The notes: generated by a model not told the origin, from the letters alone. A stretch of 42,732 nucleotides of DNA from an uncultured Bacteroidales bacterium (GCA_946059305.1 CAMGMU010000010.1:1-42732); one strand, 5' to 3'. Positions 23,065 to 33,730 are shown, counted from the first letter of the stretch. Program-made: numbers and translations.

Positions 23065-26000
23065 TTATCTGGTGAGCATCAGTTTGACGGAAAGACCGAA
23101 ACTATCGCTTGAGATGGGATAAGAAGAAGAGATGAGCGGCGTAGTGCCTTGGTGGTCGTAATACAACTGCAGATTGATTTTAGAGGAAAGCACATAATCC
23201 GCTGCCACTTTGATTGCCAGCACTTTGTTGCCAGAGGAAGCTTGGGTAACCCCTTCTTCTACCTTTCGCAAGAGCATTTTGATGTCCTTATAGCTTACAT
23301 CAACAGCAAGTTTGAGATCATTACTTACTTTTTTCTGCTCGCCGCTCTTGAGCTTGTAGAAGATACTTAAATCCTTGATGGTATATCCCCAACCCACTAC
23401 AAACTCATTGGTGTGGCCTTCTGTGAGTTGCACAGAGTTGACGTTGAGCGAGAGATTACGCTGTTTGCGCCATTCGAACTTGGCTGTCATTGAGTTCTTC
23501 ATTGCGAGGTTCAAACCAATAAGCGGTGAGAATTGCTCAGAGAGCGTGACGCTTGAGATATCATAAGCCGATGAAGGCGTAGGCAAGTCGGTCTCTACAT
23601 CACGCACAAAACCAATGGACTTATCCTTAACGCCATCTGCAGCAACCCAAGTGGAATAACTGGAATACGACGCAATACTATATTTACACGTATACGCGTG
23701 CGTGAGACTGACGGACTTGAAGTGGTCGCGCATCCAGGGCAGTTTACCCAACCCATCGTAAGTTACCGACCAGTTAGGCAGAATCTGAAGGATGGATAAG
23801 AAAGGATTGAAGCTTATCTTGTTGATATCTCGTCCGGTATAAGCTGCGAGGAATGCAGGAACGAGCACGTCAGCAGAAGTATTGCTTACTGTGCCCTTGC
23901 GGCTGTCGTATGGCGTACCAGCGGTAGCCGTACCAGATATAAAGCCATGGTCGGGATAAATCAGCCCATCGTATGCTGCTTGCAGGCGAGCCGTCATGAT
24001 ATCACGATTCTCCAAAAAGCGGTCATACACTTGCGAACTGAAATTCTCTTCAACCGAACCAATGCGCTTGAAAGCCGTAGCGATAGCCACTTGCGTAATA
24101 TTGTAACTACCCGTGAAGGTCTCTTGGAGGTCGTTATACGAATAGATAATAGAGTTCGAACCTGCCATATATCGTTTGCCATTCAGCTGAATCTTAAAGC
24201 CAGGGAAGGGCTCTAGCGTAACCTTGGCATCGAAATCAGCGGTATTGGCCATCGTAGCCGGCTGCACGACCATGGTATCGGTTGACAACCAATTATTCTG
24301 CTTGGCCTTGTCCAAGAAATCAGAAGGGAAGAAACCAAATCCGAAATCAAAGCCTGGAGCAGAGGGGAAATTTTTCTGAATGTTCTGTCCCATGAAGCCA
24401 GCCTCTGGATAGAAACCGGGTACAACGAGAGAAGCCGTTTGTTTGTAGGTTACTTGTACGCGGCGAATAAGAGTCAGGAACTTCAATCCAACATCGCCAG
24501 CCCACTGAGCTGCTGTTCGTTCGTTAGGATCCTTGGTGGTCACTTTTACACGAAGCCCCGTGATAGGTTCTTTGGTGGTAATGAGCACCTTACTGTTGCC
24601 GGATACTTTAACCTTGCACTTTACTTCGCGGCCGAGGCTGTCGAGGACTTCTACTTCCACCAATTCGGAGTTGAGGCGATGGTTGACTTCCAGAGGTACA
24701 CCTGCTTCTGTGGTGTAGGTTTGGTTGAACGTCTTCGACTTAAATGGCCGTCGCTTTGTGTTTCGTCCCATCTGCTGGAAACGTTGATTCATCTGCTTGA
24801 GATACTTGCTCTTGTTATAGAGATTCTCAAAATTCAGCGTAGCATCTGCCTGCCAATTGCGCATGGATGTTACCACATTTCCCAAATACGTATCGTCGTC
24901 AGTATTGCCACCCGTAACAGTCGCATTCCAATTGTATGTGCCATTATAGGAAGCATTGGCGGTAATCCAATCGAGGCTGCGGAAGCGGTTGAAAGGTACT
25001 GCCCATTGTGCAGTAAACACCTGCTGATATGTGTATGGCGAACCGAATTTGGAGAGACTGCGCTGAATGGTGTCTTTCCATGCTTCATAATAATCATTGG
25101 TAAAATGATAGTCGCGAATAATCTCAGGAGTATACAATCCCTCATCTACCATGGCGTTCATGCCTGATTGGAACGTAAATTTCAAACTCTTAGTGAGATC
25201 GTATTGGATATCCACATTGCGGTCCCATAGGAAGTCTTTTGAGAACGTAATATCCATTTGCTGCTCACCGCCTGAGAAATCGCGCATCTTCAGGTTATTG
25301 AAAGTGCGACGCATATTGGTAGAGAATGCCCAAGACTGTGGCAAATAGTAGATATTAAATTCTTTCAAGAATTTCGTAGATGGTTTCTGCAACTTCTTGG
25401 AATTCTTAAATGGTTCCCATGGTTGTGGATTGAAATTATATGAATAAGTAAACGAACCTCTGTGTTCAGTCGTTATGTTTTGTTCTATTTCAGGAGTCTT
25501 CTCCAATTGCTTGGAATAAGATGCAGAAATAGCGAAGTTCGCGGGGTCGTAAAACATATTCCGCTTCTTGGAATGAATATTCACCTTGAAGTTTGTAACG
25601 GAGAAATTCGTTGATTCCTGCACGGTACGTGACATCATTTTTACGGAGTCTTTTTCCTCCTTTCTGTCGTATGTTTCGAGGTTGTTTTTGAGTTTAATAT
25701 CCGTATCGAGTGGGTCATATTCGGGCGAGAGTGTCTCGTTAGAATAGCTTACGTAAAGTGGCAATTGTATCTTGGCTTTTTCGGGGAAGAGCCGTCCGGC
25801 TTCGAGCGCAGCACTTACCGACAATTGATAACGGTTGTCCGTGTTGCGGTCGAGCACATTGCACTCTATAGATCCATACCCAGCGGTCTCCAAACGTCCG
25901 GCTACATTGACCTGCGCGATATCCGAAACTGCGAGGGAAGCGTTGGCCATAGCTGCTACACCACCTTCTTCGTTGAATTCCGACATGCGGAGTTCGTTCA

Positions 26001-29000
26001 CCCAAATTTCGCCACTGACTTCTCTGCCGGAGTTGTTACGTACGCCAATCATGATGTTCTCTACGTTCTGAAGAGTAGGATTGCCCATTACAGTAATGCG
26101 ATTGCGTTGCTTGCCGTCCTCTTCATCATATACCACGTAGGGGATGGTGTTGCTCACACCGGATGTGCCCTGACGCTTGGCTTTGTTGCGAGCTGTCTTG
26201 GCTTCTGTGAGGAGCGAGAATGGGAAATCAAAGTAATTGGCTTGTGGCCAAACAAGGAGTCGATCTTGCTCGGAATTGTTGTTATAGATGCCCTCGGGAG
26301 TGATGGAGAGAGGGATTTCGTATTCGTAATAGTTTTGCGTCATATCCGAACCCAAACGTATGAAACAACTGAGTTCACCATCTTGGAGGTCGGGATCAAT
26401 AGCGCGGAGCTTTTCTGCGTGTACAAACATCTGCAGGTGCTTGTATTGGCGCATGTCGTATGACGTAGTCTTATAAACAGCGCGCGCATCCTTGGGCGCG
26501 AGGTTCGTGATTCGGAGCACCATCGCCTGTTCGTTTTGAGCAATGAGTTGAGCCTGACCGGGGTCAGTCTGACGAGTAACACCCGGTGGCAACACATAGT
26601 TTATCGGCTGCCTATTGGCGTTTTCCTCGATATTGATAGCCTGCACGGCAATAGAGGCATTGGAGGTTGGAGGGAACGAGGCAGGATATAATTCTTTGGT
26701 GCATTGGCGCCATTCGCCACGAACGAGATCAAACGATGCCAAGCGGAAATGGCTTTCTTGCTTGAAGTTGGTGAGGTAGATACGCGCAAATCGAATGGAT
26801 TTGAAATTTCGGATAGCTCCCACTTTTTCTTCGTATTGACGAATAGGAATCTTAAACTGCCACCAAATGACGGAGTCCGTCTTGCCGTTTTTAAACGACA
26901 CGCTCGTACACATGCGTTCGGTGATATTTTGTTTACCCACAGCAAGGTCTTGCGGACGAAGCGAAACGCGATAGGAGTAGTACTTCTCATACTCGTTGAG
27001 GGTGTTATCAGAGTTGATATCTTCAGCATCCGGAAGGAGAGTAGCAGCCGTTCCATAACGTTGTCCTTCTTGCGTAACGGGCGAGTTGCCTTGTGTACCA
27101 TTGTATCGTCGATAACGTTCTGTGATGCTAAGTTTCTGCTGGTCGTAGTCAGAGCCGAGGTAGTAATGATAGTTATCACCCGCGGGGTCGTTGAGCGGAG
27201 ACAGAGGATCGGCTTCCCACGCAGAAATCACTTGAGGGCTCACTTTTTGTCGGAGAGCCGAAATGTAATCCGCATAGGGGTGTACACCATTATATTCAAA
27301 GAGAAGCTCGTCTTGGTCATTCAAACCGTTAAGGCCAAGGTCTTGCTGCTCTCGTGCTCCGGCTTCGTTGGAGAATGCGCGTACGGAGGAGGTTGTTTTA
27401 GCTACGCGTCCCCACACCGTGTTCTCTGTTTGATTGGCTTGATCATTCTCGCCTACAGGAAGACCATTCTCAAAGGCTTTTTTCCCATCTTTGAGAATAT
27501 CTTCGCTCACGTCACCAAGGTTGATGTATAAATCACCACCCTCCCAATTGGGGTCTGGATTGGTAAGACGAGGATCCATAATCCAAAACTCGATATATTC
27601 GATATTGGCTTTCTCAAAATCGGTATTGTCAATCTTTCGCATGATACCACCCCAACGTTTCTCCGGGTTAGTGAGCTGACCATTGGCATCAATCTCATCT
27701 GCGCAGATATTATACGGTCCGCGTTCGGTAGGGTAGAAAGAGAGATTGAGGAGTGACAACCGATTCTCCTCGTTGATGGGCATATCGCGGTTGGGATACA
27801 ACTCTTGTACGAATACGGTGCGCGTGCGATGGTCGTAGAGTGCGTCTGGATCGTTCTTGATGTATTCGGGCGTATTGGCTGTAGCGTATCCGAAGATAGG
27901 GTCTACGGTATACCAAGAGAGCAGGGCTCGATTTTTGCCATAGTCAATATTGTTGGAATGCGTAGCTTCTTCGTAAGCTGAAGGGGTGGATGCCAATTTC
28001 CAAAAGTTGGAATAATGGATATCGATATTGGTTTTGGTTGCTTCAAAATCATCAATATACGCCATACCGGCCTTGCCTACATCCCTCGTATGGCCGGGGA
28101 TGAGTTGCGCAAACTCCGCATTGATTTGGAATGATGACGGCTGCGTAGCAGTAATCCAAGGGATCTTATCAAGTGCGTTGGTGAGCCACATAAACTCCGT
28201 TCTCCAACTGCCGTTGACGCCCCAAATGGTGTTGCTGATAGGTTCTGAACCGGTATTTACTTTGGTCGTGAGTGGACGCTCCGTAAGGTGCATAATCGTA
28301 CCGCCGATGCTGAGGTCGGGGGTGAATTGATATTCCAGATTAGCGCCCATGAGCGACTTTCGCTGAAGGGAGAAAGTGGATTGGTTTTCGAGCTTAACTT
28401 CCACGTTGGTACCTGCGTCTATGATAGCTTGATTAAGAATGGTCACAGTACCCATAGTGTAATCCACCGTATAATCTACGTTTTCCACCAACGTAGCACC
28501 ACCGGCAGTAACGCGTACAGAACCTCGCGGCACGTTCATTGCGCCAAGCGAGATTTGACTACCCGAAGTGCCTTTGTATTTACCCTGGATGGTAAACTTA
28601 TTCTTTTCAGACATTTCAGCTGCCGAAACGAGGGTAGAGTCATAGAGCTCTTGGAAGCAGTATTTGCTGGCAATGGCATCGTTTCCGATGGCCTCTTTAA
28701 GGAAACTGCCGAATGGCTCGAGTACGGGGAAAATAATGCGTCCGCTATTCGGCAAGACCGTAAAGTTCTCTACGAAATCAAACTTGCCATCGGGGTTCTT
28801 GTTGCCTCGTTGATCGAGGGCATCCAAGCGGAGTACACGTAAGAGTTGCTTTCCCTTGATTTGACTCTCCGGAAGGTATTGTACGTCCGTTCCGATGGAG
28901 TCGTTTCTGTACATGATGTAGAGTTCAAACTTATCTTGTTGCAAGCTGGAAGCACCGAGCGAATAAATATTCTTCATCATGAGGTCCCACGTTCCGTATT

Positions 29001-30564
29001 TTTCGTCTCGTCGGCTGGGATCATAAGCATGAGGAGCGTTTCCTGATGATTTCAGCATCTTGAGAATGAGGGCATTGGGAGCGCGGAGGTTGTCGGAGCC
29101 ATCCGTAGAAAACTCACCTACCTGATACACTTGTCCGGCATACGTGTATTCATATGCCACAGCGAGCACCTCGTCTTGGTTGAGGGCTGTCTTGAGAGAT
29201 ATATAGCCGAGGCTGGCATTAAGTGTATATTCTGAAGCAGAAAGCAGGCGAGCCGATTCGATTTTCTCAAAATCTTCTCCGCCAATCATACCATTGAGCC
29301 CGCTTAAAATGGTATTGCATAGCTGAATATCGCGTACGGATGGATCGACCGTAATGGTGGCATACAAACTATTGGCTTTGTTGTGCGGCGTTGGCGAACC
29401 GGATGTTGTCCATGCCGTATTCATCATGTGATCAGGGCGGTTTTCACCCAAGTCCGTCAAAGCGATGATATTGCGCGCCTGATCAAAATTATTTCGTTTA
29501 TTGGTAATCCACACCTCCACCTTATTAATAGTCACACCGCTGGCGATATACGGTAGCGAAGCCATCGCCTGTTCGTATTGATCGCGGAAGAAATAACTGA
29601 GGAAGAAATGGCGATTTTCATCGTAGGCATCGGCTGTTATCTCAAACGAGGTGGTCTGCGCACCGCCTTTGGAGCTTACCGTTTTGCTCTCTGAATTCTG
29701 CTGCGAAATGAGTGCTTGCACCTTCAGTTTGCCGAACTGCAAGTCGGCTTTTACGCCAAAGAGCGCCTGAGGACCGCTGATGAGTGATGACTTCAGATTG
29801 AGTGACACGTTGCCCGCTTCCAAATTCTGAATGATATCATCTTCTTTGCCCTTGAAGCCCAACTTGAGGTTTTGGCGGTCGAAATCAAATGAAGACTCGG
29901 TATTGTAATTAAGATTAAACTTCAGTTTGTCACCCACGCTTGCGTTTACGCTCGCCTGAATCTTCTCGTCGAAGTCCAAACCGTTGGTGTTACGTGCACG
30001 AGCTGTAAGTGATGGATTATCAATATGTTGATGCTTAAATCCCAATCGCAATTCTGCCGACCCTTGCAGCTTGAGTTGTACGCCGCCAGGGCCAAAGATT
30101 TTGTCGGCTGCGCCGATATTGAACTTCATATCGGTGATGTCGAATTTCTTCTCGTTGTCATGTTCTACGGTTGCGATTTTCTGCTGCCAATATTGTTGCA
30201 TAGCCTGCTGCTCTGCGTATTGGTTGTATTCTTCAGCCGTCATGAGATAGGGCGTAGCGATATCCACATCGCCGATTTTAGTGTGGATAATGTAATAGCC
30301 TGTAGTGGGTTGGTATTCAACTTCGGTTTTTACGTTATCGGGATTATGCAAATCGAGCGAAGAAACGGGTAAAGTCAGGTCCTCATAGGTGTCTGCAAGC
30401 ATTTGTCGCACTTGGGTGGGCGCCATATACGCGGAGTCTGCAGCCGCCGAAAGGGTGTCAGTAGCGGATGTGGAAACGGCAGGCGTCAGCACTTGTGTCT
30501 GAGCAAAAGCGCTGCCATAAACGAGGAGAAGGAGGAGCGATAATATGTAGTGCCTAATCTTCAA
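23065..30564 (-). CDS. sprA: SprA, outer-membrane translocon of the type IX secretion system
   Basis: SprA is the very large outer-membrane barrel through which T9SS cargo crosses; in gliding species it is also needed for motility. The 2,499-residue length matches the family. A signal peptide is evident (MKIRHYILSLLLLLVYGSAFA, predicted cut after A21), followed by repeated beta-rich SprA domains up to a C-terminal strand rich in aromatic residues. The start must be TTG 30564: it directly precedes the signal peptide, an in-frame stop lies two codons upstream, and no ATG would keep the signal. It lies 59 bp downstream of ruvA, a pairing common in Bacteroidetes, and is likely co-transcribed. No other T9SS gene is in the window. 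Confidence 0.95.
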   Translation of the reverse strand: MKIRHYILSLLLLLVYGSAFAQTQVLTPAVSTSATDTLSAAADSAYMAPTQVRQMLADTYEDLTLPVSSLDLHNPDNVKTEVEYQPTTGYYIIHTKIGDVDIATPYLMTAEEYNQYAEQQAMQQYWQQKIATVEHDNEKKFDITDMKFNIGAADKIFGPGGVQLKLQGSAELRLGFKHQHIDNPSLTARARNTNGLDFDEKIQASVNASVGDKLKFNLNYNTESSFDFDRQNLKLGFKGKEDDIIQNLEAGNVSLNLKSSLISGPQALFGVKADLQFGKLKVQALISQQNSESKTVSSKGGAQTTSFEITADAYDENRHFFLSYFFRDQYEQAMASLPYIASGVTINKVEVWITNKRNNFDQARNIIALTDLGENRPDHMMNTAWTTSGSPTPHNKANSLYATITVDPSVRDIQLCNTILSGLNGMIGGEDFEKIESARLLSASEYTLNASLGYISLKTALNQDEVLAVAYEYTYAGQVYQVGEFSTDGSDNLRAPNALILKMLKSSGNAPHAYDPSRRDEKYGTWDLMMKNIYSLGASSLQQDKFELYIMYRNDSIGTDVQYLPESQIKGKQLLRVLRLDALDQRGNKNPDGKFDFVENFTVLPNSGRIIFPVLEPFGSFLKEAIGNDAIASKYCFQELYDSTLVSAAEMSEKNKFTIQGKYKGTSGSQISLGAMNVPRGSVRVTAGGATLVENVDYTVDYTMGTVTILNQAIIDAGTNVEVKLENQSTFSLQRKSLMGANLEYQFTPDLSIGGTIMHLTERPLTTKVNTGSEPISNTIWGVNGSWRTEFMWLTNALDKIPWITATQPSSFQINAEFAQLIPGHTRDVGKAGMAYIDDFEATKTNIDIHYSNFWKLASTPSAYEEATHSNNIDYGKNRALLSWYTVDPIFGYATANTPEYIKNDPDALYDHRTRTVFVQELYPNRDMPINEENRLSLLNLSFYPTERGPYNICADEIDANGQLTNPEKRWGGIMRKIDNTDFEKANIEYIEFWIMDPRLTNPDPNWEGGDLYINLGDVSEDILKDGKKAFENGLPVGENDQANQTENTVWGRVAKTTSSVRAFSNEAGAREQQDLGLNGLNDQDELLFEYNGVHPYADYISALRQKVSPQVISAWEADPLSPLNDPAGDNYHYYLGSDYDQQKLSITERYRRYNGTQGNSPVTQEGQRYGTAATLLPDAEDINSDNTLNEYEKYYSYRVSLRPQDLAVGKQNITERMCTSVSFKNGKTDSVIWWQFKIPIRQYEEKVGAIRNFKSIRFARIYLTNFKQESHFRLASFDLVRGEWRQCTKELYPASFPPTSNASIAVQAINIEENANRQPINYVLPPGVTRQTDPGQAQLIAQNEQAMVLRITNLAPKDARAVYKTTSYDMRQYKHLQMFVHAEKLRAIDPDLQDGELSCFIRLGSDMTQNYYEYEIPLSITPEGIYNNNSEQDRLLVWPQANYFDFPFSLLTEAKTARNKAKRQGTSGVSNTIPYVVYDEEDGKQRNRITVMGNPTLQNVENIMIGVRNNSGREVSGEIWVNELRMSEFNEEGGVAAMANASLAVSDIAQVNVAGRLETAGYGSIECNVLDRNTDNRYQLSVSAALEAGRLFPEKAKIQLPLYVSYSNETLSPEYDPLDTDIKLKNNLETYDRKEEKDSVKMMSRTVQESTNFSVTNFKVNIHSKKRNMFYDPANFAISASYSKQLEKTPEIEQNITTEHRGSFTYSYNFNPQPWEPFKNSKKLQKPSTKFLKEFNIYYLPQSWAFSTNMRRTFNNLKMRDFSGGEQQMDITFSKDFLWDRNVDIQYDLTKSLKFTFQSGMNAMVDEGLYTPEIIRDYHFTNDYYEAWKDTIQRSLSKFGSPYTYQQVFTAQWAVPFNRFRSLDWITANASYNGTYNWNATVTGGNTDDDTYLGNVVTSMRNWQADATLNFENLYNKSKYLKQMNQRFQQMGRNTKRRPFKSKTFNQTYTTEAGVPLEVNHRLNSELVEVEVLDSLGREVKCKVKVSGNSKVLITTKEPITGLRVKVTTKDPNERTAAQWAGDVGLKFLTLIRRVQVTYKQTASLVVPGFYPEAGFMGQNIQKNFPSAPGFDFGFGFFPSDFLDKAKQNNWLSTDTMVVQPATMANTADFDAKVTLEPFPGFKIQLNGKRYMAGSNSIIYSYNDLQETFTGSYNITQVAIATAFKRIGSVEENFSSQVYDRFLENRDIMTARLQAAYDGLIYPDHGFISGTATAGTPYDSRKGTVSNTSADVLVPAFLAAYTGRDINKISFNPFLSILQILPNWSVTYDGLGKLPWMRDHFKSVSLTHAYTCKYSIASYSSYSTWVAADGVKDKSIGFVRDVETDLPTPSSAYDISSVTLSEQFSPLIGLNLAMKNSMTAKFEWRKQRNLSLNVNSVQLTEGHTNEFVVGWGYTIKDLSIFYKLKSGEQKKVSNDLKLAVDVSYKDIKMLLRKVEEGVTQASSGNKVLAIKVAADYVLSSKINLQLYYDHQGTTPLISSSYPISSDSFGLSVKLMLTR

Positions 30565-30623
30565 AATCTATAAATCTTCAATATGTAAACAAAAAGATGG
30601 AGTAAGCGGTTTAACACATTATA

Positions 30624-31262
30624 TCAAAGCATCTTAAGTGCTTCTTTGATTACTTTTTCCACCGTAAGCGATGGATTGGACTTAAGCAGTTTGTCAACCG
30701 CTTTTCCTGCCGCTGCAGCGGGGAAACCGAGCATGGAGAGCGCGCTTACAGCCTCTTGCTTTACTTCCGATGCAGGGCTGCTTCCCAAATCCAATTGCGT
30801 CTCATTATGAGAAGGGCCAAGGTTGTCGCCCAGGTCGATTTTCAAGACCGTATCTTTGAGGTCAACGATAATACGCTGAGCTGTTTTCCCGCCTATACCT
30901 TTGATATTGGAGAGCGCTTTCACGTTGCCCGTAGCGATAATCTGGCGAATCTCTGCAGCCGAATATCCTGACATGATCATACGGCCGGTGTTGGGACCAA
31001 TCCCGCTTACTGAAGTGATAGCAAGGAAGAGTTGACGCTCGCCTTTGGTCATGAAACCGAAGAGCTGATGCGTATCTTCGCGGATAATCTCCTCTGTAAA
31101 AAGCTTTATTATTTCGCCTTTCTGCTCTTTATGTGCCTCTTTGCCCGCGAGGGTAGAGTACGTGGGGAGTGCTATATTGATTTCGTAGCCTATACCACCT
31201 GCTTCCACTACTGCGGTTGCGGGGGTCAGTTCTGTGAGTTCACCTTTTATGTAATCTATCAT
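30624..31262 (-). CDS. ruvA: Holliday junction DNA helicase subunit RuvA
   Basis: RuvA binds four-way junctions and loads RuvB for branch migration. The 212-residue protein has the N-terminal OB-fold (MIDYIKGELTEL, GIGYEINI), two helix-hairpin-helix motifs (SGIGPNTGRMI and IKGIGGKTAQRI) and a C-terminal RuvB-binding domain. Length is normal. It is transcribed leftwards into sprA and diverges from thiL. Confidence 0.96.
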   Translation of the reverse strand: MIDYIKGELTELTPATAVVEAGGIGYEINIALPTYSTLAGKEAHKEQKGEIIKLFTEEIIREDTHQLFGFMTKGERQLFLAITSVSGIGPNTGRMIMSGYSAAEIRQIIATGNVKALSNIKGIGGKTAQRIIVDLKDTVLKIDLGDNLGPSHNETQLDLGSSPASEVKQEAVSALSMLGFPAAAAGKAVDKLLKSNPSLTVEKVIKEALKML

Positions 31263-31322
31263 ATTATGTATTGATATTGTCGGTTTTGCGAATATTTATG
31301 CTTTTATGCACAATAAAGCATG

Positions 31323-31353
31323 CAAAATTAGTAAAAAATATCTGAATTACAAA
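31323..31353 (-). promoter_or_regulatory. ruvA-sprA promoter
   Basis: Minus-strand TAATTTTG (31323-31330) and TTTG (31350-31353) are separated by 19 nt. It lies about 60 nt upstream of ruvA. Confidence 0.7.
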
Positions 31354-31409
31354 ATTTTTCACCCGAAAAAGCGCTATTATTATAAAAATAATAATTTTTC
31401 TCGTAAAAA

Positions 31410-31441
31410 TTTGCATTATTGCAAGTTATTTCGTAATTTTG
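31410..31441 (+). promoter_or_regulatory. thiL promoter
   Basis: TTTG (31410-31413), 20 nt, TAATTTTG (31434-31441). The predicted transcript start is so close to ATG 31455 that ATG 31479 becomes the better start for thiL. Confidence 0.75.
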
Positions 31442-31478
31442 CACATTCGTAAGTATGTCAAAAAACAAACAATCAGAT

Positions 31479-32507
31479 ATGGAAATTAAAGAATTGGGTG
31501 AGTTTGGTTTGATTTCTCGTCTTACCAAAGATATCAAACTGCATAATCAATCCACGCTTAAGGGTATAGGTGATGATGCTGCCGTGCTTGATTTTGGGCA
31601 GAAGCAGACGCTTGTTACTACCGATATCCTGCTTGAAGGCGTTCATTTCAATTTGGAATACGTGCCTCTCAAACATTTGGGTTACAAAGCTGCGGTGGTG
31701 AATTTCTCTGATATCTACGCAATGAACGGTCGTCCCACTCAGATTGTGGTTGCGCTCGGTATCAGTAAGCGTTTTACGGTGGAGCAGATAGAAGAACTAT
31801 TCGCTGGTATGCGTCTTGCGTGCGAGGTATATGGCGTGGATTTGGTGGGTGGTGATACCACAGCTTCTTACACCGGTCTGACCATATCCGTCACTTGTCT
31901 TGGGGTGGCTGATAAGAAAGATATCGTCTATCGAAATGGGGCAAAGGTCAACGACTTGATTTGCTGCACCGGTAATTTAGGTGCGGCTTATCTCGGTTTG
32001 CAACTGCTGGAGCGCGAACGATTGGTGGCAGAGGTTAGTCCTGAGGAGGCGCAGAAAGCGTTTGAAGGGAAAGAGTATTTGCTCGAGCGGCAACTCAAAC
32101 CGGAAGCTCGCAAAGACGTAATAGAGGCGTTAAAGAAAGCAGGTATCAAGCCCACTTCGATGATGGATATTTCAGATGGGTTGTCGTCGGAACTACTGCA
32201 TATTTGTAAAGAATCCAAGGTTGGATGCTGCGTGTATTCCGGTAAGATTCCCGTTGATTATGAGGCAGTTGCAATGGCGGAGGAACTGAATTTCGATATT
32301 GTAACTTGCGCGCTCAACGGTGGTGAGGATTACGAATTGCTCTTCACCATTGACCAGAAAGATTACGAGAAGATTATCCCTGTAGAGGATGTAAATATTA
32401 TTGGTTATATTCAAAAACCGGAATTGGGCAGTGTACTTATGGGCCGTAATGGTGAAGAGATTACGTTGAAAGCTCAGGGGTTTGATGCCTTCCCGGAAGG
32501 TATTTGA
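31479..32507 (+). CDS. thiL: Thiamine-monophosphate kinase
   Basis: ThiL makes thiamine diphosphate from thiamine monophosphate and ATP. The 342-residue protein has the family motifs GDDAAVL, TTDILLEGVHF, VNFSDIYAMNG, DLVGGDTT and MDISDGLSSEL. The start MEIKELGEFGLI at 31479 fits the family; an upstream ATG at 31455 would leave almost no leader. The glycosyltransferase begins 6 nt after its stop, so it may drive the glycan locus. Confidence 0.95.
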   Translation: MEIKELGEFGLISRLTKDIKLHNQSTLKGIGDDAAVLDFGQKQTLVTTDILLEGVHFNLEYVPLKHLGYKAAVVNFSDIYAMNGRPTQIVVALGISKRFTVEQIEELFAGMRLACEVYGVDLVGGDTTASYTGLTISVTCLGVADKKDIVYRNGAKVNDLICCTGNLGAAYLGLQLLERERLVAEVSPEEAQKAFEGKEYLLERQLKPEARKDVIEALKKAGIKPTSMMDISDGLSSELLHICKESKVGCCVYSGKIPVDYEAVAMAEELNFDIVTCALNGGEDYELLFTIDQKDYEKIIPVEDVNIIGYIQKPELGSVLMGRNGEEITLKAQGFDAFPEGI

Positions 32508-32513
32508 TTGCGT

Positions 32514-33668
32514 ATGAAGATAGTTATTTTAGGAACAGCCTATCCTTATCGAGGTGGATTGGCCGCTTTTAATGAGCGTTTGGCAAGTCAGTTTCTCCAG
32601 GAGGGAGACGAGGTAGAGGTGCTTACGTTTACCTTGCAATATCCGTCGTTTCTTTTCCCCGGAAAAACGCAGTATTCATCAGAAAAAGCGCCTGATGGCT
32701 TACGTATCCGTAGGGTGCTCAACAGCTGCAATCCGCTCAACTGGATTCGTGTAGGCAGGCAACTGAAGAAATCGGCTCCCGATCTCTTGATTGCCTGCTA
32801 TTGGATGTCGTTTATGGCTCCGGCATTCGGTACCGTATGCCGAATTGCCCGCAAAAATAAGCACACCCGATGTATCGCTTTGGTTCACAATATGTTACCT
32901 CATGAGCCGAGCATGATGGATAAACTCTTTTCGCCGTATTTCGTAGGTGCGCAACATGGTTTTGTTGCCCTTTCGGAAAGCGTGGTTCATGATATTGAGA
33001 AATTGGATAAAAATGGTGTCCCCAAAACGTTTTCACCTCATCCCATCTACGATCATTATGGCAGTCGAATGACTAAGCAGGACGCATGTGCAGCCTTAGG
33101 TATCGACCTTGAGGAGCCCTATCTGCTGTTCTTCGGTTTGGTTAGGGCATATAAAGGGCTCGATTGGTTGATTGAAGCCATGGGAATCCTTAAAAAGGCA
33201 GGAAAAAAGTTACCGATACTCATTATTGCAGGTGAGTTTTACGAAGATGAGGATAAGTATCTTCAGCAAATCAGCAGACTCGGACTGAAGAACAACGTGA
33301 TTGTGAAGAATGAGTTTGTGCCAGATGCTGATCTACCCAAATATTTCGGTGCGGCTGATTTGATTGTGCAACCCTATAAATCGGCTACTCAGTCAGGTGT
33401 GACGCAGGTGGCTTTCCATTTTGAAAAACCAATGCTTGTTACGAATGTAGGCGGCTTGGGGGAAATCGTTCATGATGGCAAAATGGGCTATGCCGTTGAT
33501 CCGAATCCGCAGGCTATTGCGGATGCTATTGTGGATTATTTTGAACACGATAGAAAAGAGTCGTTTATTGAATATCTCCGAACGGAGAAGAAGAAATACG
33601 ATTGGGATAAGATGACGGCTGCTTTTATGCATATTTATAAGGTGGGTTCTAATAATTCCCATATTTGA
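32514..33668 (+). CDS. GT4-family glycosyltransferase
   Basis: The 384-residue protein has the GT-B fold pattern of family 4. An N-terminal donor-independent domain starts MKIVILGTAYPYRGGLAAFNE. The C-terminal nucleotide-sugar domain has FFGLVRAYKGLDWLIEA and SATQSGVTQVAFHFEKPMLV, the region of the usual EX7E. The start is ATG 32514; the in-frame TTG at 32508 is less likely. The last eight codons (VGSNNSHI) and the stop lie inside a copy of the 80-bp palindromic element, which probably replaced the native end. It is the first gene of the glycan locus. Sugar donor and acceptor are unknown. Confidence 0.9.
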   Translation: MKIVILGTAYPYRGGLAAFNERLASQFLQEGDEVEVLTFTLQYPSFLFPGKTQYSSEKAPDGLRIRRVLNSCNPLNWIRVGRQLKKSAPDLLIACYWMSFMAPAFGTVCRIARKNKHTRCIALVHNMLPHEPSMMDKLFSPYFVGAQHGFVALSESVVHDIEKLDKNGVPKTFSPHPIYDHYGSRMTKQDACAALGIDLEEPYLLFFGLVRAYKGLDWLIEAMGILKKAGKKLPILIIAGEFYEDEDKYLQQISRLGLKNNVIVKNEFVPDADLPKYFGAADLIVQPYKSATQSGVTQVAFHFEKPMLVTNVGGLGEIVHDGKMGYAVDPNPQAIADAIVDYFEHDRKESFIEYLRTEKKKYDWDKMTAAFMHIYKVGSNNSHI

Positions 33669-33724
33669 AAAGATAATGATTAATTGTGGGTAACAAGTAT
33701 TAAAGCGAATTTTTAGAACCCACC
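33641..33724 (-). repeat. ~80-bp palindromic element (copy 3), overlapping a gene end
   Basis: GGTGGGTTCTAATAATT (33641-33657) and AATTTTTAGAACCCACC (33708-33724) are 17-bp terminal inverted repeats with one mismatch. The core is in the opposite orientation to copies 1, 2 and 4. Both sides are flanked by ATAA, possibly a target-site duplication. It contributes the stop codon of the GT4 gene and ends 6 bp before the GTG start of the next gene. Confidence 0.92.
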
Positions 33725-33730
33725 ATAAAA

